Below, piece after piece: positions 9,389 through 19,111 of a DNA stretch of 64,000 nt. Origin of the DNA: Bordetella holmesii ATCC 51541 (GTDB taxonomy: Bacteria; Pseudomonadota; Gammaproteobacteria; Burkholderiales; Burkholderiaceae_B); contig CP007494.1 of assembly GCA_000612485.1 (NCBI GenBank), forward strand, positions 1,426,001 through 1,490,000, written 5' to 3'. Under the pieces are notes generated by a model that ran no database searches, was not told where the DNA came from, and saw only the letters and a list, made by a program, of their open reading frames with translations. The position numbers and the translations under genes are program-made. Position 1 is the stretch's first letter. The number at the start of each line of letters is the position of its first letter.

Positions 9389-11098
9389 TCAGGCCGTCGC
9401 GGCCTCGGGTTCCGCTGCCGCGGCGTCGCCTTGAGCTTGGATGTGGCGGTTGACTGCCGTGAGCACCGCGCGGAAGGATGCCGTCACGATGTCGCGGTCG
9501 ATGCCAACGCCAAAGCCAGTGGGCGATTCGCCGACACGAACCTCGACGTAGCTGGCGGCACGGGTGTCGGTGCCGGTGCCGATGGCATGCTCGTGATAGT
9601 CCATGATGCGCACAGGCACATCCAGCGCCGCCACGAAAGCGGAGATCGCGCCATCGCCGTTGCCGCGCACGATGCGGCGCTCGCCGTCGTATTCCAGTTC
9701 GGCTTCGATGGCGAACTGCTTGCCCTCACCTGCGCTGGGGTTGCCGTCGATGCGGTGACGCACCAGTTTCCAGGGACCGCGTTGCTCGAGGTACTCGGAG
9801 GCAAAAATGGAATAGACGTCTTCGCTGGTGACTTCGCTGCCGGTTTCATCGGTCACGCGCTGAATGGCGCGGCTGAACTCGATCTGCAGGCGACGCGGCA
9901 AGACCAGGCCATGTTCCTGTTCGAGCAGATAGGACACGCCACCCTTGCCGGATTGGCTGTTGACGCGAATGACGGCGTCGTAACTGCGGCCCAGGTCGGC
10001 CGGGTCGATGGGCAGGTAGGGAACCTCCCAGACACCGTCGGGCCGCTGCTGGGACAAGCCCTTCTTGATTGCATCCTGGTGCGAACCGGAAAAGGCAGTG
10101 AATACCAGGTCCCCGGCATAGGGGTGGCGCGGGTGCACGGGCAACTGATTGCAGTACTCCGCACAGCGGCGCACTTCATCGATATCGGAGAAGTCCAGGC
10201 CCGAGTGTACGCCCTGCGTGTAGAGGTTCAGGGCCAGCGTGACCAGGTCGACATTGCCGGTACGCTCGCCGCTGCCAAACAGGCAGCCTTCGATGCGATC
10301 GGCGCCCGCCATGACGGCGAACTCGGCGGCGGCCACGGCTGTGCCGCGATCATTATGCGGGTGCACGCTCAGGATGATGCTGTCGCGCCGTGCGAGGTTC
10401 TTGTGCATCCACTCGATCTGGTCCGCGTAGAGATTCGGCGTGGTCGCTTCGATGGTGGCCGGCAGATTGAGCACCAGCTTGCGTTCGGGCGTGGCGTCCC
10501 AGGCTTCGGCCACGGCGTCGGCCACCTCGAGCGCGAATTCCGGTTCGGTCGTGCTGAACACCTCGGGCGAGTATTCGTAGCGCCACTGCGTTTGCGGATA
10601 GCGCTGCATGGCGGCCTTGATCTGGCGCGTGCCAGTCAGCGCAATGTTCTTGATCTCGTCTTTGCTCATGTTGAAGACGATCTTGCGGAAAGCCGGCGCG
10701 CAGGCGTTGTAGAGATGGATCATGGCCTGCTTGGCGCCGGCGGCGGCTTCGGCAGTGCGTGTGATCAGGTCTTCACGGGCCTGCGTCAAGACAATGATGG
10801 TGACGTCATCGGGAATGCGCTTTTCGTCGATGAGTTTGCGCACGAAGTCAAAGTCGGTCTGCGACGCTGACGGGAAGCCGACTTCGATTTCCTTGAAACC
10901 GATTTTCACCAGTTGCTCGAAGAAGCGCATCTTGCGCTCCACGCTCATGGGCTCGATCAGCGATTGGTTGCCGTCACGCAGATCGGTGCTCATCCAGATC
11001 GGCGCTTTGGTGATGCGGCGGCTGGGCCAGGTACGCTCGGAGTAGTCACGAGCAAAGGGCTGGAACGGCACGTATTTGGTGGCGGGGTTGGCGAGCAT
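9389..11098 (-). CDS. leuA: 2-isopropylmalate synthase
   Basis: A 569-residue enzyme of the long LeuA type that condenses acetyl-CoA with 2-ketoisovalerate in leucine synthesis. The metal and catalytic motif is [11 protein letters not shown]; the second metal site is [10 protein letters not shown]. The C-terminal third is the regulatory LeuA allosteric domain. The ATG at 11098 ([12 protein letters not shown]) is preferred over a GTG three codons upstream because AGGTG lies just before it. Monocistronic. The 370-base leader upstream shows no obvious leucine-rich leader peptide. Confidence 0.95.
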   Translation of the reverse strand: MLANPATKYVPFQPFARDYSERTWPSRRITKAPIWMSTDLRDGNQSLIEPMSVERKMRFFEQLVKIGFKEIEVGFPSASQTDFDFVRKLIDEKRIPDDVTIIVLTQAREDLITRTAEAAAGAKQAMIHLYNACAPAFRKIVFNMSKDEIKNIALTGTRQIKAAMQRYPQTQWRYEYSPEVFSTTEPEFALEVADAVAEAWDATPERKLVLNLPATIEATTPNLYADQIEWMHKNLARRDSIILSVHPHNDRGTAVAAAEFAVMAGADRIEGCLFGSGERTGNVDLVTLALNLYTQGVHSGLDFSDIDEVRRCAEYCNQLPVHPRHPYAGDLVFTAFSGSHQDAIKKGLSQQRPDGVWEVPYLPIDPADLGRSYDAVIRVNSQSGKGGVSYLLEQEHGLVLPRRLQIEFSRAIQRVTDETGSEVTSEDVYSIFASEYLEQRGPWKLVRHRIDGNPSAGEGKQFAIEAELEYDGERRIVRGNGDGAISAFVAALDVPVRIMDYHEHAIGTGTDTRAASYVEVRVGESPTGFGVGIDRDIVTASFRAVLTAVNRHIQAQGDAAAAEPEAATA

Positions 11099-11468
11099 CG
11101 GTAACACCTCAATCGGTTTCGACGGAATCCCGGCTATCTCGGGCGCGGCAAACCAGGATGGCGGTTTTGTGCCTGCGTCGGTCGCAGTGGGACCGAATTC
11201 ACGGATTAAAACGGGGGAAAGACGAGTGGCGAACGTGTGGGTGCCGAGCTACCACAGGGCACTAGGCCCGGCAACCGATCGGTAGGTATAGCGATAGCGC
11301 TAGGGTGGCGACGCCGCCCTGGAGGGAGGATGCAAACGAACACGCAGCCACGGCCGATGCCGGTGCGCATGCGCATCCGGAAGCGGTCAATGGGGTGTGG
11401 TGTTTGTCAGCCATAGCCGTAAGTCAAACATATTTCGGCGCGGCGCGCAAATCGAACGCGCAACCAGG
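11099..11468. other. Region between a membrane-protein gene and leuA
   Basis: About 370 bases expected to contain the leuA promoter on the minus strand. I looked for a leader peptide with Leu codons and for an attenuator and saw neither. Confidence 0.5.
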
Positions 11469-12188
11469 TCAGCGATCCGGCCCCAGGCTGGGTTCGCGCG
11501 GGCCGTCTTCCTGGCGCCAGGGCGAGCGGCCTGGCTCACGCGGCGCGCTGGCGCGTGGCGCCTCGATGATGGGTTGCGGCGAGCGCTCGCGTTCGGCCGG
11601 GCGACTGGCCTGATGCACGCCTGCGCGCGCAGATTCCGGCATCGGTTCACGCGGCGTGCTGCCGGGCAGATCCAGAATGGCGGCCTGTTCGCGGACCAGG
11701 GCGATCTTGCCGATCCGGTTGTGGCGCAACTCACGGCGGCTGCGTTGCAAGTCGCCTACCGTGAAAGGTTCTTCGCGATCTCCCCAGACCCAGCGCAGCA
11801 CATCCACGGCCTCTTCACTGAGCCGCGACCGCAGTTGCGCCAGGACGTCGCGCGGGACGACCTGCGCCCTGCCGGCGGCTAGACTGCCATACAGCCAGCT
11901 GCGTGTGCTGAAGAACACGATCAGCGTCCAGATGAGGACCACACCCCACCAGAAATACGGATTGACCCGGGCGAGCATATCGACGGTTTGCTGGCCCATG
12001 CTGTGCAGGCCGTCGAAGGCAAGGGTTTTCCCGAAGCCGAGGAGCCAGGAGCTGGCGAGCAACCAGACGATGGCAATGACAGCCAGCACGATTGCCCTGA
12101 ACACCAGTCGCGCAAGCGCCAGTTTGAGCAACGTTTGACCTATCAGTCGGCCATCCTGGCGAATGCGTTCGGGCGAAGTGGGATTCAT
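11469..12188 (-). CDS. Conserved two-helix membrane protein of unknown function
   Basis: 239 residues. Two hydrophobic segments (about residues 28-50 and 75-97) are followed by a charged cytoplasmic part with a Pro/Arg/Ser-rich C-terminus. I do not recognise a family. Its start codon lies head-to-head with that of rpoN with almost no space between, so each promoter must lie inside the other gene. Confidence 0.72.
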   Translation of the reverse strand: MNPTSPERIRQDGRLIGQTLLKLALARLVFRAIVLAVIAIVWLLASSWLLGFGKTLAFDGLHSMGQQTVDMLARVNPYFWWGVVLIWTLIVFFSTRSWLYGSLAAGRAQVVPRDVLAQLRSRLSEEAVDVLRWVWGDREEPFTVGDLQRSRRELRHNRIGKIALVREQAAILDLPGSTPREPMPESARAGVHQASRPAERERSPQPIIEAPRASAPREPGRSPWRQEDGPREPSLGPDR

Positions 12189-12189
12189 C

Positions 12190-13626
12190 ATGCAAAATAT
12201 TGTACCTATGAGTCGTCCCGCCTTAGAACTTCGGCCTGGTCAGCATTTGACCCTGACCCCGCAACTGCAACAGTCCATCCGGCTGCTGCAGCTGTCTTCG
12301 CTGGATCTTGAGGCCGAAATCTCTCAAGCCCTGGCAGAGAATCCGTTGCTCGAACGCGACGAAACGCCGGCCGAGCAGATCGACAGCGATCCGCAGCGCG
12401 AAGCCAGTCTCGACACTGCCGATTCGGTGACGGACACGGAAATCCGGTTTGACGACATGCCGGGTTCGGGCGGCGTATACCCCGATGAGGACAGCGACTC
12501 GCCGGCCCGCAGCGACACTTTGCGCGAGCATCTGTTGCAGCAACTGGCGCTGACCCGCGCCGGTGTGCGCGACGCCGCGCTGGCCGCATTGCTCATCGAC
12601 GAGCTGGACGATAACGGCTATCTCGGTTCGCCGCTGAGTGAAATCCTGCAATGGCTGCCCGCCGAGCTCGAGGTCGATGAGGATGAGCTGCGTGCGGCGC
12701 TGAGCTTGGTGCAGTCCTTCGACCCAACCGGCATCGGTGCGCGCGACATGGCCGAGTGCTTGCTGTTGCAATTGCGCCATCCTGACGTCGCGCGGCTGCC
12801 CGAAGCCGCATCGCCCGCCGTGCTGGGGTGCGCGCGCGAACTCTGTGGCCAGCATCTGGCGCTGCTGGCCACCGGTAATCCGGCGCGCCTGCGGGAGATG
12901 CTGCGCGTCGATGAGGCCACGCTGCGCGCCGCGCGGGCGCTGATCGTTCGGCTCGAGCCCCGGCCGGGCCGGGCCTGGACGGTGCCTGCGGCGGAGTACG
13001 CCGTGCCCGATGTGCTGGTGCGCAAAACGCGGCAAGGCTGGCAGGCGGTGCTCAATAGCGCGGTGATGCCGCGCCTGCAGGTCAACGGCCTGTACGCGCA
13101 AATGCTGTCCAATCAGCGCGAGGCTGCCTATGCCGGGCTGAATGCCCAGCTTCAGCAGGCGCGCTGGATGATCCGCAATGTCGAACAGCGCTTCGACACC
13201 ATTTTGCGCGTCGCGCAGGCCATCGTCGCGCACCGGGCCGAGTTCTTCACCCGTGGCCCGGCGGCGATGCGGCCGCTCATTCTCAAAGACATCGCGGGCG
13301 AGCTCGGGCTGCACGAGTCGACGATCTCGCGGGCCACCACGCAGAAGTACATGCTCACTCCGTTTGGGACCATGGAGCTCAAACGATTTTTCGGCACGGG
13401 CGTGGCCATGGACAGCGGTGATTCGGCCTCGGCGACGGCCGTTCAGGAGCACATCCGGCAGATGGTGGCCGACGAAAACCGTGCCAAGCCGCTTTCGGAT
13501 AGCCAAATCATGGAGCGCCTGGCCGGTCAGGGCATCGTCATTGCCCGCCGCACCGTGGCCAAATACCGCGAGGCCTTGCGCATTGCCCCGGCCGCCGTGC
13601 GCAAGGCCCAGGCCGCCGCGCGCTGA
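12190..13626 (+). CDS. rpoN: RNA polymerase sigma-54 factor
   Basis: 478 residues. The N-terminal activator-interacting region reads LRPGQHLTLTPQLQQSIRLL, followed by an acidic region II. The core-binding and HTH parts follow, and the C-terminal RpoN box ARRTVAKYRE recognises the -24 element. It directs transcription that needs an enhancer-binding ATPase. The start could be the ATG at 12190 or the one at 12208; the first has a purine-rich GTGGGA upstream. No sigma-54-associated hpf or ptsN follows here; bfd comes next. Confidence 0.95.
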   Translation: MQNIVPMSRPALELRPGQHLTLTPQLQQSIRLLQLSSLDLEAEISQALAENPLLERDETPAEQIDSDPQREASLDTADSVTDTEIRFDDMPGSGGVYPDEDSDSPARSDTLREHLLQQLALTRAGVRDAALAALLIDELDDNGYLGSPLSEILQWLPAELEVDEDELRAALSLVQSFDPTGIGARDMAECLLLQLRHPDVARLPEAASPAVLGCARELCGQHLALLATGNPARLREMLRVDEATLRAARALIVRLEPRPGRAWTVPAAEYAVPDVLVRKTRQGWQAVLNSAVMPRLQVNGLYAQMLSNQREAAYAGLNAQLQQARWMIRNVEQRFDTILRVAQAIVAHRAEFFTRGPAAMRPLILKDIAGELGLHESTISRATTQKYMLTPFGTMELKRFFGTGVAMDSGDSASATAVQEHIRQMVADENRAKPLSDSQIMERLAGQGIVIARRTVAKYREALRIAPAAVRKAQAAAR

Positions 13627-13720
13627 ACCCGTGGTGGCAGCGGGTCGAGTCGCACGGGGGGTGATTCGTCACTTTTTTCAAGGAGTTGCGTGCGGGGCGC
13701 CAGGCTGAAAAATATTTTCC

Positions 13721-13740
13721 GGCTGGCTGGCTGGCTGGCT
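13721..13740 (+). repeat. Tetranucleotide repeat (GGCT)x5 upstream of bfd
   Basis: Five perfect GGCT units, ending exactly at the first base of the likely -35 element of the bfd promoter. Such repeats can change copy number by slippage. Confidence 0.9.
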
Positions 13741-13775
13741 TGCTTGCGCTTTAATTTTTGTCGATAATCATTCGC
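13740..13775 (+). promoter_or_regulatory. bfd promoter with overlapping Fur-box-like site
   Basis: TTGCTT (13740-13745) and GATAAT (13763-13768) are separated by 17 bases, a good sigma-70 arrangement. GATAATCATTCGC (13763-13775) resembles half to two thirds of a Fur box and overlaps the -10. The predicted transcript start falls at about the A of the bfd ATG (13776), with no Shine-Dalgarno in between, so the mRNA may be leaderless. Confidence 0.65.
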
Positions 13776-14054
13776 ATGTACGTTTGCATATGCAATGCCG
13801 TTACCGAACGCCAAGTCCGCGCCTGCGTGGATGCGGGCGCTAATTCGTTGGGCGATCTGCAATTCGAGCTGGGAGTTGCCTCCTGCTGCGGTTGCTGCGC
13901 CGCCACGGCCAGCGAATATCTTCCCGGCGGACGCGCCTCCAGCGTGTGCGACGTGCGCTCCATTGCCGTGCCGGCCAATCCCCCCGCGGCCATGCTCGAA
14001 GCCGACCGGCCTGCAGCCAATACGTTTCCCATTCCCCTGGTGGCCGCCGCCTGA
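13776..14054 (+). CDS. bfd: Bacterioferritin-associated ferredoxin
   Basis: A 92-residue [2Fe-2S] protein, MYVCICNAVTERQV..., with the typical CxC at the N-terminus and the CCGCC cluster about 32 residues later providing the CxxC ligands. It reduces ferric iron in bacterioferritin so that the iron can be released. It is longer than the about 64-residue E. coli Bfd, having an Ala/Pro-rich tail. A Fur-like site overlaps its promoter, so induction under iron starvation is expected. bfr lies 1.4 kb downstream beyond a transporter gene. Confidence 0.93.
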   Translation: MYVCICNAVTERQVRACVDAGANSLGDLQFELGVASCCGCCAATASEYLPGGRASSVCDVRSIAVPANPPAAMLEADRPAANTFPIPLVAAA

Positions 14055-14075
14055 AGGCGGTGCGCGCCCGTCAAG

Positions 14076-14097
14076 ACGCCCTGCGGGGCGTTTTTTT
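14076..14097 (+). terminator. Rho-independent terminator of bfd
   Basis: ACGCCC (14076-14081) pairs with GGGCGT (14086-14091), followed by a run of seven T. Confidence 0.85.
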
Positions 14098-14189
14098 CGT
14101 CTGTTGCAGGCGGCCACTTCCCACCTTGGGTTTGTCATAGTGGCTCGGCCGGTGGAGAATGCCTTGCATTCTCCCTACCTGCCTCAGCC

Positions 14190-15098
14190 ATGAAAACCAG
14201 CGTCGATTCATCCGCCGCCGCCGCGCCCGAACGCACGGCCTGGGGCTCCATCGCGCTTTTCTGTGTGCTATGGAGCTCTGCCTTCGCAGCGGCCAAGATC
14301 GCCGTTCGCGACTGCCCTCCTCTGACCTTGCTGGCCGTACGATTCTGCATCGCAGGAGTGTTGATGATGGGTATGGCGGCATTGACGGGCGGCTTGCGTC
14401 TGCCATCACGCCGCGACCTGGCCGCGCTGATTGGCTTGGGGTTATTGAACAACGCGCTTTATCTGGGTTTGAGTTGGAGCGGCATGGCCACGTTGTCCTC
14501 GGCCTTTACGTCGGTGCTGATCAGCACCAACCCGTTGCTCATCGGCATCTTGGCCGGGCCCGTGTTGGGCGAGCGGCTGGGTTGGCGAAAATTGGTCGGG
14601 CTACTGCTCGGGCTGGCTGGCGTCGTGGTCATGCTGCGTTCTCGCTTGGCCGGTGCCGGCGCGCATGAGGACGTCCATGGCACCTTGCTCGTGCTCGGCG
14701 GCCTGATCGCGTTGGTCGCCGGTACGCTGGCCTACAAGAAACTCAAGCCTGCCGCCAATCTCTGGATGGCCACGGGAGTGCAGGCGCTGGCCGCTGGCGT
14801 GGCGCTTTGGCCTTTTGCCCTGCATTACGAGACGCTTGAGCAGGCGCGGTTGACGTTAAGCCTCGTGCTGAGCATGAGCTACACCATTGTGGCGGTCTCC
14901 ATGGGCAGCTACTACCTGTGGTTTCTGATCCTGGGCCGCAGCAGCGCCACCTCGGCCAGCGCGTTGCATTTCCTCATGCCGCCGTTGGGCCTGTTCTTCG
15001 GCTGGCTGGTGTTGCGAGAACCCGTTTCGTGGCTCGACATGCTGGGCATTGTGCCCATTGCCTTCGGGATCTGGCTGGCGACACGACGCAACGTCTGA
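14190..15098 (+). CDS. EamA-family (DMT) transporter
   Basis: 302 residues with about ten hydrophobic segments in two EamA repeats. The conserved N-terminal pattern SIALFCVLWSSAFAAAKIAV and the end of repeat 2 (PVSWLDMLGIVPIAFGIWL) fit inner-membrane drug/metabolite exporters. The substrate is unknown. It sits between bfd and bfr but has a terminator before it and a long promoter region after it, so it is probably transcribed alone. Confidence 0.88.
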   Translation: MKTSVDSSAAAAPERTAWGSIALFCVLWSSAFAAAKIAVRDCPPLTLLAVRFCIAGVLMMGMAALTGGLRLPSRRDLAALIGLGLLNNALYLGLSWSGMATLSSAFTSVLISTNPLLIGILAGPVLGERLGWRKLVGLLLGLAGVVVMLRSRLAGAGAHEDVHGTLLVLGGLIALVAGTLAYKKLKPAANLWMATGVQALAAGVALWPFALHYETLEQARLTLSLVLSMSYTIVAVSMGSYYLWFLILGRSSATSASALHFLMPPLGLFFGWLVLREPVSWLDMLGIVPIAFGIWLATRRNV

Positions 15099-15411
15099 GT
15101 TTGTTGTTTATTGTCGGTGGCGAATTCGCGGTGTAAATGGGGCATTGCCGGGGGATTTTGCCGGCCGTTCCGCCTGCAAATACGCACGTGTTTTCGTCCG
15201 CCATGGCGCCGCAGCGCACGTCAATGCGTCATCGCGCGGACATTGCATTAAAAACAGAGATTCATTCTCATTCTTTTATCGCTTTCTTATTGCACTCGCA
15301 AAGCGATTTACCAAATGCGGGCAAACACTATGCGAGGCATTGCCGGGATGTTAGTCTGCCGGGGTTCCACGCTCAAGCTAGCGGCCCCGCCAGATCAAGG
15401 AGTCCATAAAT
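15099..15411 (+). promoter_or_regulatory. bfr upstream region with Fur-like repeat
   Basis: About 310 A/T-richer bases without a gene. At 15257-15273 the sequence GAGATTCATTCTCATTC (reverse GAATGA-GAATGA-ATC) resembles the repeated hexamers of a Fur box. The ribosome site AAGGAG lies just before the bfr ATG. Confidence 0.45.
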
Positions 15412-15888
15412 ATGAAAGGCGATAAAACGGTTATTCAGTTTCTGAACAAGCAACTGACCAACGAACTGACGGCTATCAACCAGTATTTTCTGCACGCACG
15501 CATGCTGAATCACTGGGGCCTGAATAAACTCGGCAAACACGAATACGAAGAGTCCATCGAAGAAATGAAGCATGCCGATCGCCTGATCGAACGCATCTTC
15601 ATGCTCGACGGCCTGCCCAATCTGCAGGATCTGCACAAGCTGCTGATCGGTGAAGACGTGCCCGAATTGCTGGCCTGTGATCTCAAGGTCGAACAGACCG
15701 CCCAGGCCACGTTGAAAGACGGCATCGCCTACTGCGAGTCCGTGCGTGACTACGTCTCGCGCGACCTGCTGCAAGGCATTCTGGACGATACCGAGGATCA
15801 CATCGACTACCTCGAAACCCAGATCGGCCTGATCGATCAGGTTGGCCTGCAAAACTATCTGCAAAGCCAGATGGAAGTCGCCGGCTGA
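15412..15888 (+). CDS. bfr: Bacterioferritin
   Basis: 158 residues, the usual bacterioferritin length. It forms the 24-subunit iron-storage shell. The four-helix ferritin pattern is complete: [14 protein letters not shown] in helix [17 protein letters not shown] in helix B with the haem-ligand Met, and [13 protein letters not shown] in helix D. The ferroxidase Glu and His ligands appear intact. Its electron donor Bfd is encoded nearby. A Fur-like repeat upstream suggests iron control. Confidence 0.96.
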   Translation: MKGDKTVIQFLNKQLTNELTAINQYFLHARMLNHWGLNKLGKHEYEESIEEMKHADRLIERIFMLDGLPNLQDLHKLLIGEDVPELLACDLKVEQTAQATLKDGIAYCESVRDYVSRDLLQGILDDTEDHIDYLETQIGLIDQVGLQNYLQSQMEVAG

Positions 15889-15974
15889 GACGCCGCGGCA
15901 TTGCCGCCGCCCTCGCTGTACGGTGTCCCGTACGCGGCGGCCGTGTCGGGGGCGATGGTCACGCTTTGGCATTC

Positions 15975-16006
15975 CCGAGGCCCGCAGCACGTGCTGCGGG
16001 CCTCGG
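15975..16006. terminator. Long perfect hairpin between convergent bfr and SphA-like genes
   Basis: A 32-base perfect palindrome (16-bp arms meeting at CACGTG). It lies between two converging genes. It lacks a clear T-run, so the terminator call rests on position and stem strength. Confidence 0.6.
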
Positions 16007-16010
16007 TCCA

Positions 16011-16906
16011 TCAGAAGGCCTTGACCAACGTCAGGCGTGCCAAAGAGCCTTTGGGAAGCGCACCACTGCCGGCGGTTGCGCTGACTTCCTTGTAGAACGC
16101 GCCCTTGAGAACCAGCCCGGCGCTGGCGATCGGATACACCAACTCTGCGCCAATCGCATGGCGCGAGGCCTTGTCTGACGTGGCGCCACTGCCACGATCA
16201 TCACGTGTCTGCCACTGGCTGTAGCCGACGAGGCCGGCGGAGAAGGCTCCGAAGGATTTGCCTAACCCCCATTCGACAGTCATTTGGTCACCGGAACGAT
16301 AGCCGTCGCTGTTGCTGCGGTTGAGTTCATAGCGCATCAAGGCGGAAGCGGAGTAGGTTTTGGCGCTGTCGAAGTAATAGGTCATGCCACCGGTGAGCAT
16401 GGTGCTTTTATAGCCTTTGCCGGGCGAAGCCGGGTGGCTGGTGCTGCCGTTATCCAACCAGAGGCCGGCAGCAGCCACCGCGTCCCACTGTGTGCCGTGC
16501 CAGCCCAGCAGAAGCGGGCCCAGATAAATATCGCCTACGCCCGAACGTGAGTCGGAAATGCCTGCTGCGTTCACGGTCAACGAGGTACGTATGATGGGTA
16601 CGATCGCCTCCATGCCGTAGTCCGCGCCGAGAAATTTCTGGTTAGTCATCCAGACGAAGCGGTTGGCCAGCGCCGTTACGGTTCCCGTGTTGTGGCCAGG
16701 CAGATTGTCGCTGCTGCCGGGCGCGCGGAAGTGATCGATGTCGTAGTTCAAAAGATAGCCTACGTAGTAGACGCCAGGCGGGGGGCGCTGGCCGCCTGTA
16801 TGCCTTCTACGCCTGGCACATAGTGGCCGTCGGCGTGTGCGCCTGTCATTGCCAAGGCGCTCGAGAGGGCCAGGAGGCTGGCCGTGATACGGTTTTTCGC
16901 GTGCAT
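16011..16906 (-). pseudogene. SphA / phenol-MetA-type outer-membrane protein, frameshifted
   Basis: The ATG at 16906 follows a strong AAGGAGA and starts a signal peptide (MHAKNRITASLLALSSALAM TGAHA). Mature sequence GHYVPGVEGIQAASAP then shifts frame at a G/C run (16780-16785) and continues as PPGVYYVGYLLNYDIDHFRA and a beta-rich barrel ending LARLTLVKAF. One added base restores about 298 residues. The family (SphA, phenol meta-pathway MetA_deg) is thought to help aromatic or hydrophobic compounds cross the outer membrane. It is the last gene of the catabolic operon on this strand. Confidence 0.8.
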
Positions 16907-17073
16907 GAGGTTGTCTCCTTCCTTGTGATCTGTTGGAGCTATCCGAAACGGATAAACGTCGGGATTCAAGAGTCAAAGCGACCCCCCAGCGCCCGATGTG
17001 TCGCTGTTTTGAAATCTGTTGGTGACCCGGCGGACCTACGTGCCAGCGGTAGGCGCCGAGCGGCAGGAGGGGG

Positions 17074-18516
17074 CTACAGCCCGAGGTTTACGTACTTGAT
17101 TTCGATGTATTCCTCGATGCCATACTTCGAGCCTTCGCGTCCCAGGCCCGAGGCTTTCACGCCACCGAAGGGCGCGACTTCCGATGAGATGGCGGCGGAA
17201 TTTATGCCGACCATGCCGTACTCCAGCGATTCGGCCAGACGAAACATTCGTTTGACGTCCTGTGTGTAGAAATAAGCGGCCAGGCCGTACTCCGTGTCGT
17301 TGGCGCGGGCGAGCACCTCTGCTTCGTCATGAAAACGGAACAAGGGCGCCAGCGGACCGAATGTCTCTGCCGTGGCGACGGCCGCGTCGGCCGGCACGTC
17401 GGTCAGGATGGTGGGCTCAAAGAAGGTGCCACCCAAGGCATGAGGCTTGCCGCCAAGCAGCACCTTGGCGCCCTTGTCGACCGCGTCATCGATGTGCGAC
17501 TGGATTTTCGTTACGGCGGCCTGGTCAATCAACGGGCCTAGCGTGACTCCGCGGTCCAGGCCATTGCCGACACGCAGGGCTTCGACGGCCTGTGTGAGTC
17601 GTTGCGCGAAGTCGCCGTAGACACTGTCGTGGACATACAGTCGATTGGCGCAGATACAGGTCTGCCCGTTGTTGCGATACTTTGAAATCATGGCGCCGGC
17701 CACGGCGGCATCCAGATCGGCATCCTCGAAAACGATGAACGGGGCATTGCCACCTAACTCCAGAGAGAGCTTCTTGATGTCGTGGGCGCACTGCGCCATC
17801 AAGCGCCGGCCGACCTGTGTCGAACCCGTGAAGCTCAGCTTTCTCACGATAGGGTTGCTGGTCAACTCAGCGCCAATCTCGATCGCGTGACCGGTGACGA
17901 TATTGAAGACCCCCGCCGGGATGCCCGCCTGCTCTGCCAACGCGGCCAGCGCCAATGCCGAGAACGGCGTCTGCGGTGCGGGTTTGAGTACGATCGTGCA
18001 ACCGGCGGCAAGTGCCGGGGCGACCTTGCGGGTGATCATGGCACTGGGAAAGTTCCAGGGCGTGATCGCAGCCGCAACACCGATGGGCTGCTTGAGTACG
18101 AGCATTTTTTTGTCTGCCTGAGGCGCGGGAATCACGTCGCCGTAAAGACGTTTCCCTTCCTCGGCGAACCACTCCACATAGGCCGCGGCGTACTCGATTT
18201 CGGCACGTGCTTCGGCAAGGGGTTTGCCCTGCTCGATCGTCATTAGATAGGCCAGCTCGTCCTGATGCTGGAGCATCAGTTCGAACCATTTGCGCAGCTT
18301 GATGGCACGGGTCTTCGCAGGCAGCGTTCGCCAGGCAGGCAGGGCCCGGTTAGCGGCCTGTATGGCATGACGGGTTTCCGTCGTGCCCATAAGGGGGACT
18401 GTTCCGAGCCTGTCGCCGGTGGCAGGGTTTCTGACCTCCTGCTGTGCGTGGTCTTTGGCATGCAACCATTGCCCGTCGATATAGGCTTGTTCTCTGAGTA
18501 GCGTGAGGGCGTTCAT
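17074..18516 (-). CDS. NAD(P)-dependent aldehyde dehydrogenase (GabD-like)
   Basis: 480 residues of the aldehyde dehydrogenase superfamily, closest in style to succinate-semialdehyde dehydrogenase. The general base Glu is in LELGGNAPF and the catalytic Cys in NNGQTCICANR; the nucleotide-fold GSTQVGRRL and the C-terminal GGVKASGLGREG are present. It is intact. At the downstream end of a monooxygenase operon it probably oxidises an aldehyde made further up the pathway, comparable to AldH in isoprene degradation clusters. The real substrate is unknown, so no symbol is given. Confidence 0.92.
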   Translation of the reverse strand: MNALTLLREQAYIDGQWLHAKDHAQQEVRNPATGDRLGTVPLMGTTETRHAIQAANRALPAWRTLPAKTRAIKLRKWFELMLQHQDELAYLMTIEQGKPLAEARAEIEYAAAYVEWFAEEGKRLYGDVIPAPQADKKMLVLKQPIGVAAAITPWNFPSAMITRKVAPALAAGCTIVLKPAPQTPFSALALAALAEQAGIPAGVFNIVTGHAIEIGAELTSNPIVRKLSFTGSTQVGRRLMAQCAHDIKKLSLELGGNAPFIVFEDADLDAAVAGAMISKYRNNGQTCICANRLYVHDSVYGDFAQRLTQAVEALRVGNGLDRGVTLGPLIDQAAVTKIQSHIDDAVDKGAKVLLGGKPHALGGTFFEPTILTDVPADAAVATAETFGPLAPLFRFHDEAEVLARANDTEYGLAAYFYTQDVKRMFRLAESLEYGMVGINSAAISSEVAPFGGVKASGLGREGSKYGIEEYIEIKYVNLGL

Positions 18517-18736
18517 GGTGATTCAGTCCTTGCATCCTTCATGGCCATCTTGGGCCGCTGTTGCCGCTTGGGCCGGTCTGGGCCGAGGCGCCCACGAAGT
18601 GGCAGGGCGCAACAAAGCCCGGCCCGTTTGGCCGTGGTCTTGCGTCGATACAACAGATACGTGTCAGGCGCTTAACGGATGCTCCACTGCGCAACGGCGA
18701 GGCGTTTGACGCAGCGGAGCATGTGGCCTGGGTAGG

Positions 18737-19027
18737 TCAGCCTACCGGTGTGAATCGTTCCAGAGAAAAGGGGCGTGCCAGCATCGGCGCGGCCTGCTGG
18801 ACGACAGAGGCGATGCCTGGGTCCGCAAGATGTCTTTCGAGTTCAGGGGCTCCGCGCCATTGTTCGACAAACAGCAGCTCCAGCGGTCTGTCGGCGGATG
18901 TGACCAGGTCGCACTGGATACAGCCCGGATCCTGTCGAATCGGCTCGATCAGGCTGATGAGCAGCTCGCGCACCTGCTTGAATGATTCGGGCCGGGCGGC
19001 AAAAGAGGCAATGACATGAAGTGCCAT
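18737..19027 (-). CDS. Antibiotic biosynthesis monooxygenase (ABM) family protein
   Basis: 96 residues (MALHVIASFAARPESFKQVR...) with the ferredoxin-like ABM pattern: an initial beta strand, a helix with a Glu/Pro-rich stretch, PGCIQCDL, and FVEQWRGAPELERHL. Members are cofactor-free monooxygenases, haem-degrading enzymes or small binding proteins. It lies inside the monooxygenase operon, 221 bases upstream of the aldehyde dehydrogenase gene. Its reaction cannot be predicted. Confidence 0.85.
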   Translation of the reverse strand: MALHVIASFAARPESFKQVRELLISLIEPIRQDPGCIQCDLVTSADRPLELLFVEQWRGAPELERHLADPGIASVVQQAAPMLARPFSLERFTPVG

Positions 19028-19111
19028 GGATAACTCCGTGAGCTAAGCAGTCAGTAGGCCCCGTCGAGCGGCGGCGAGTGCTGGCCGCTGCGCCGGTGCT
19101 TCATTCGAGAA

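Noticed and set aside
9386..10870. A 494-codon plus-strand frame opposite leuA
   Set aside because: The codon pattern mirrors leuA, which is full length with all motifs; the antisense translation shows no domain.
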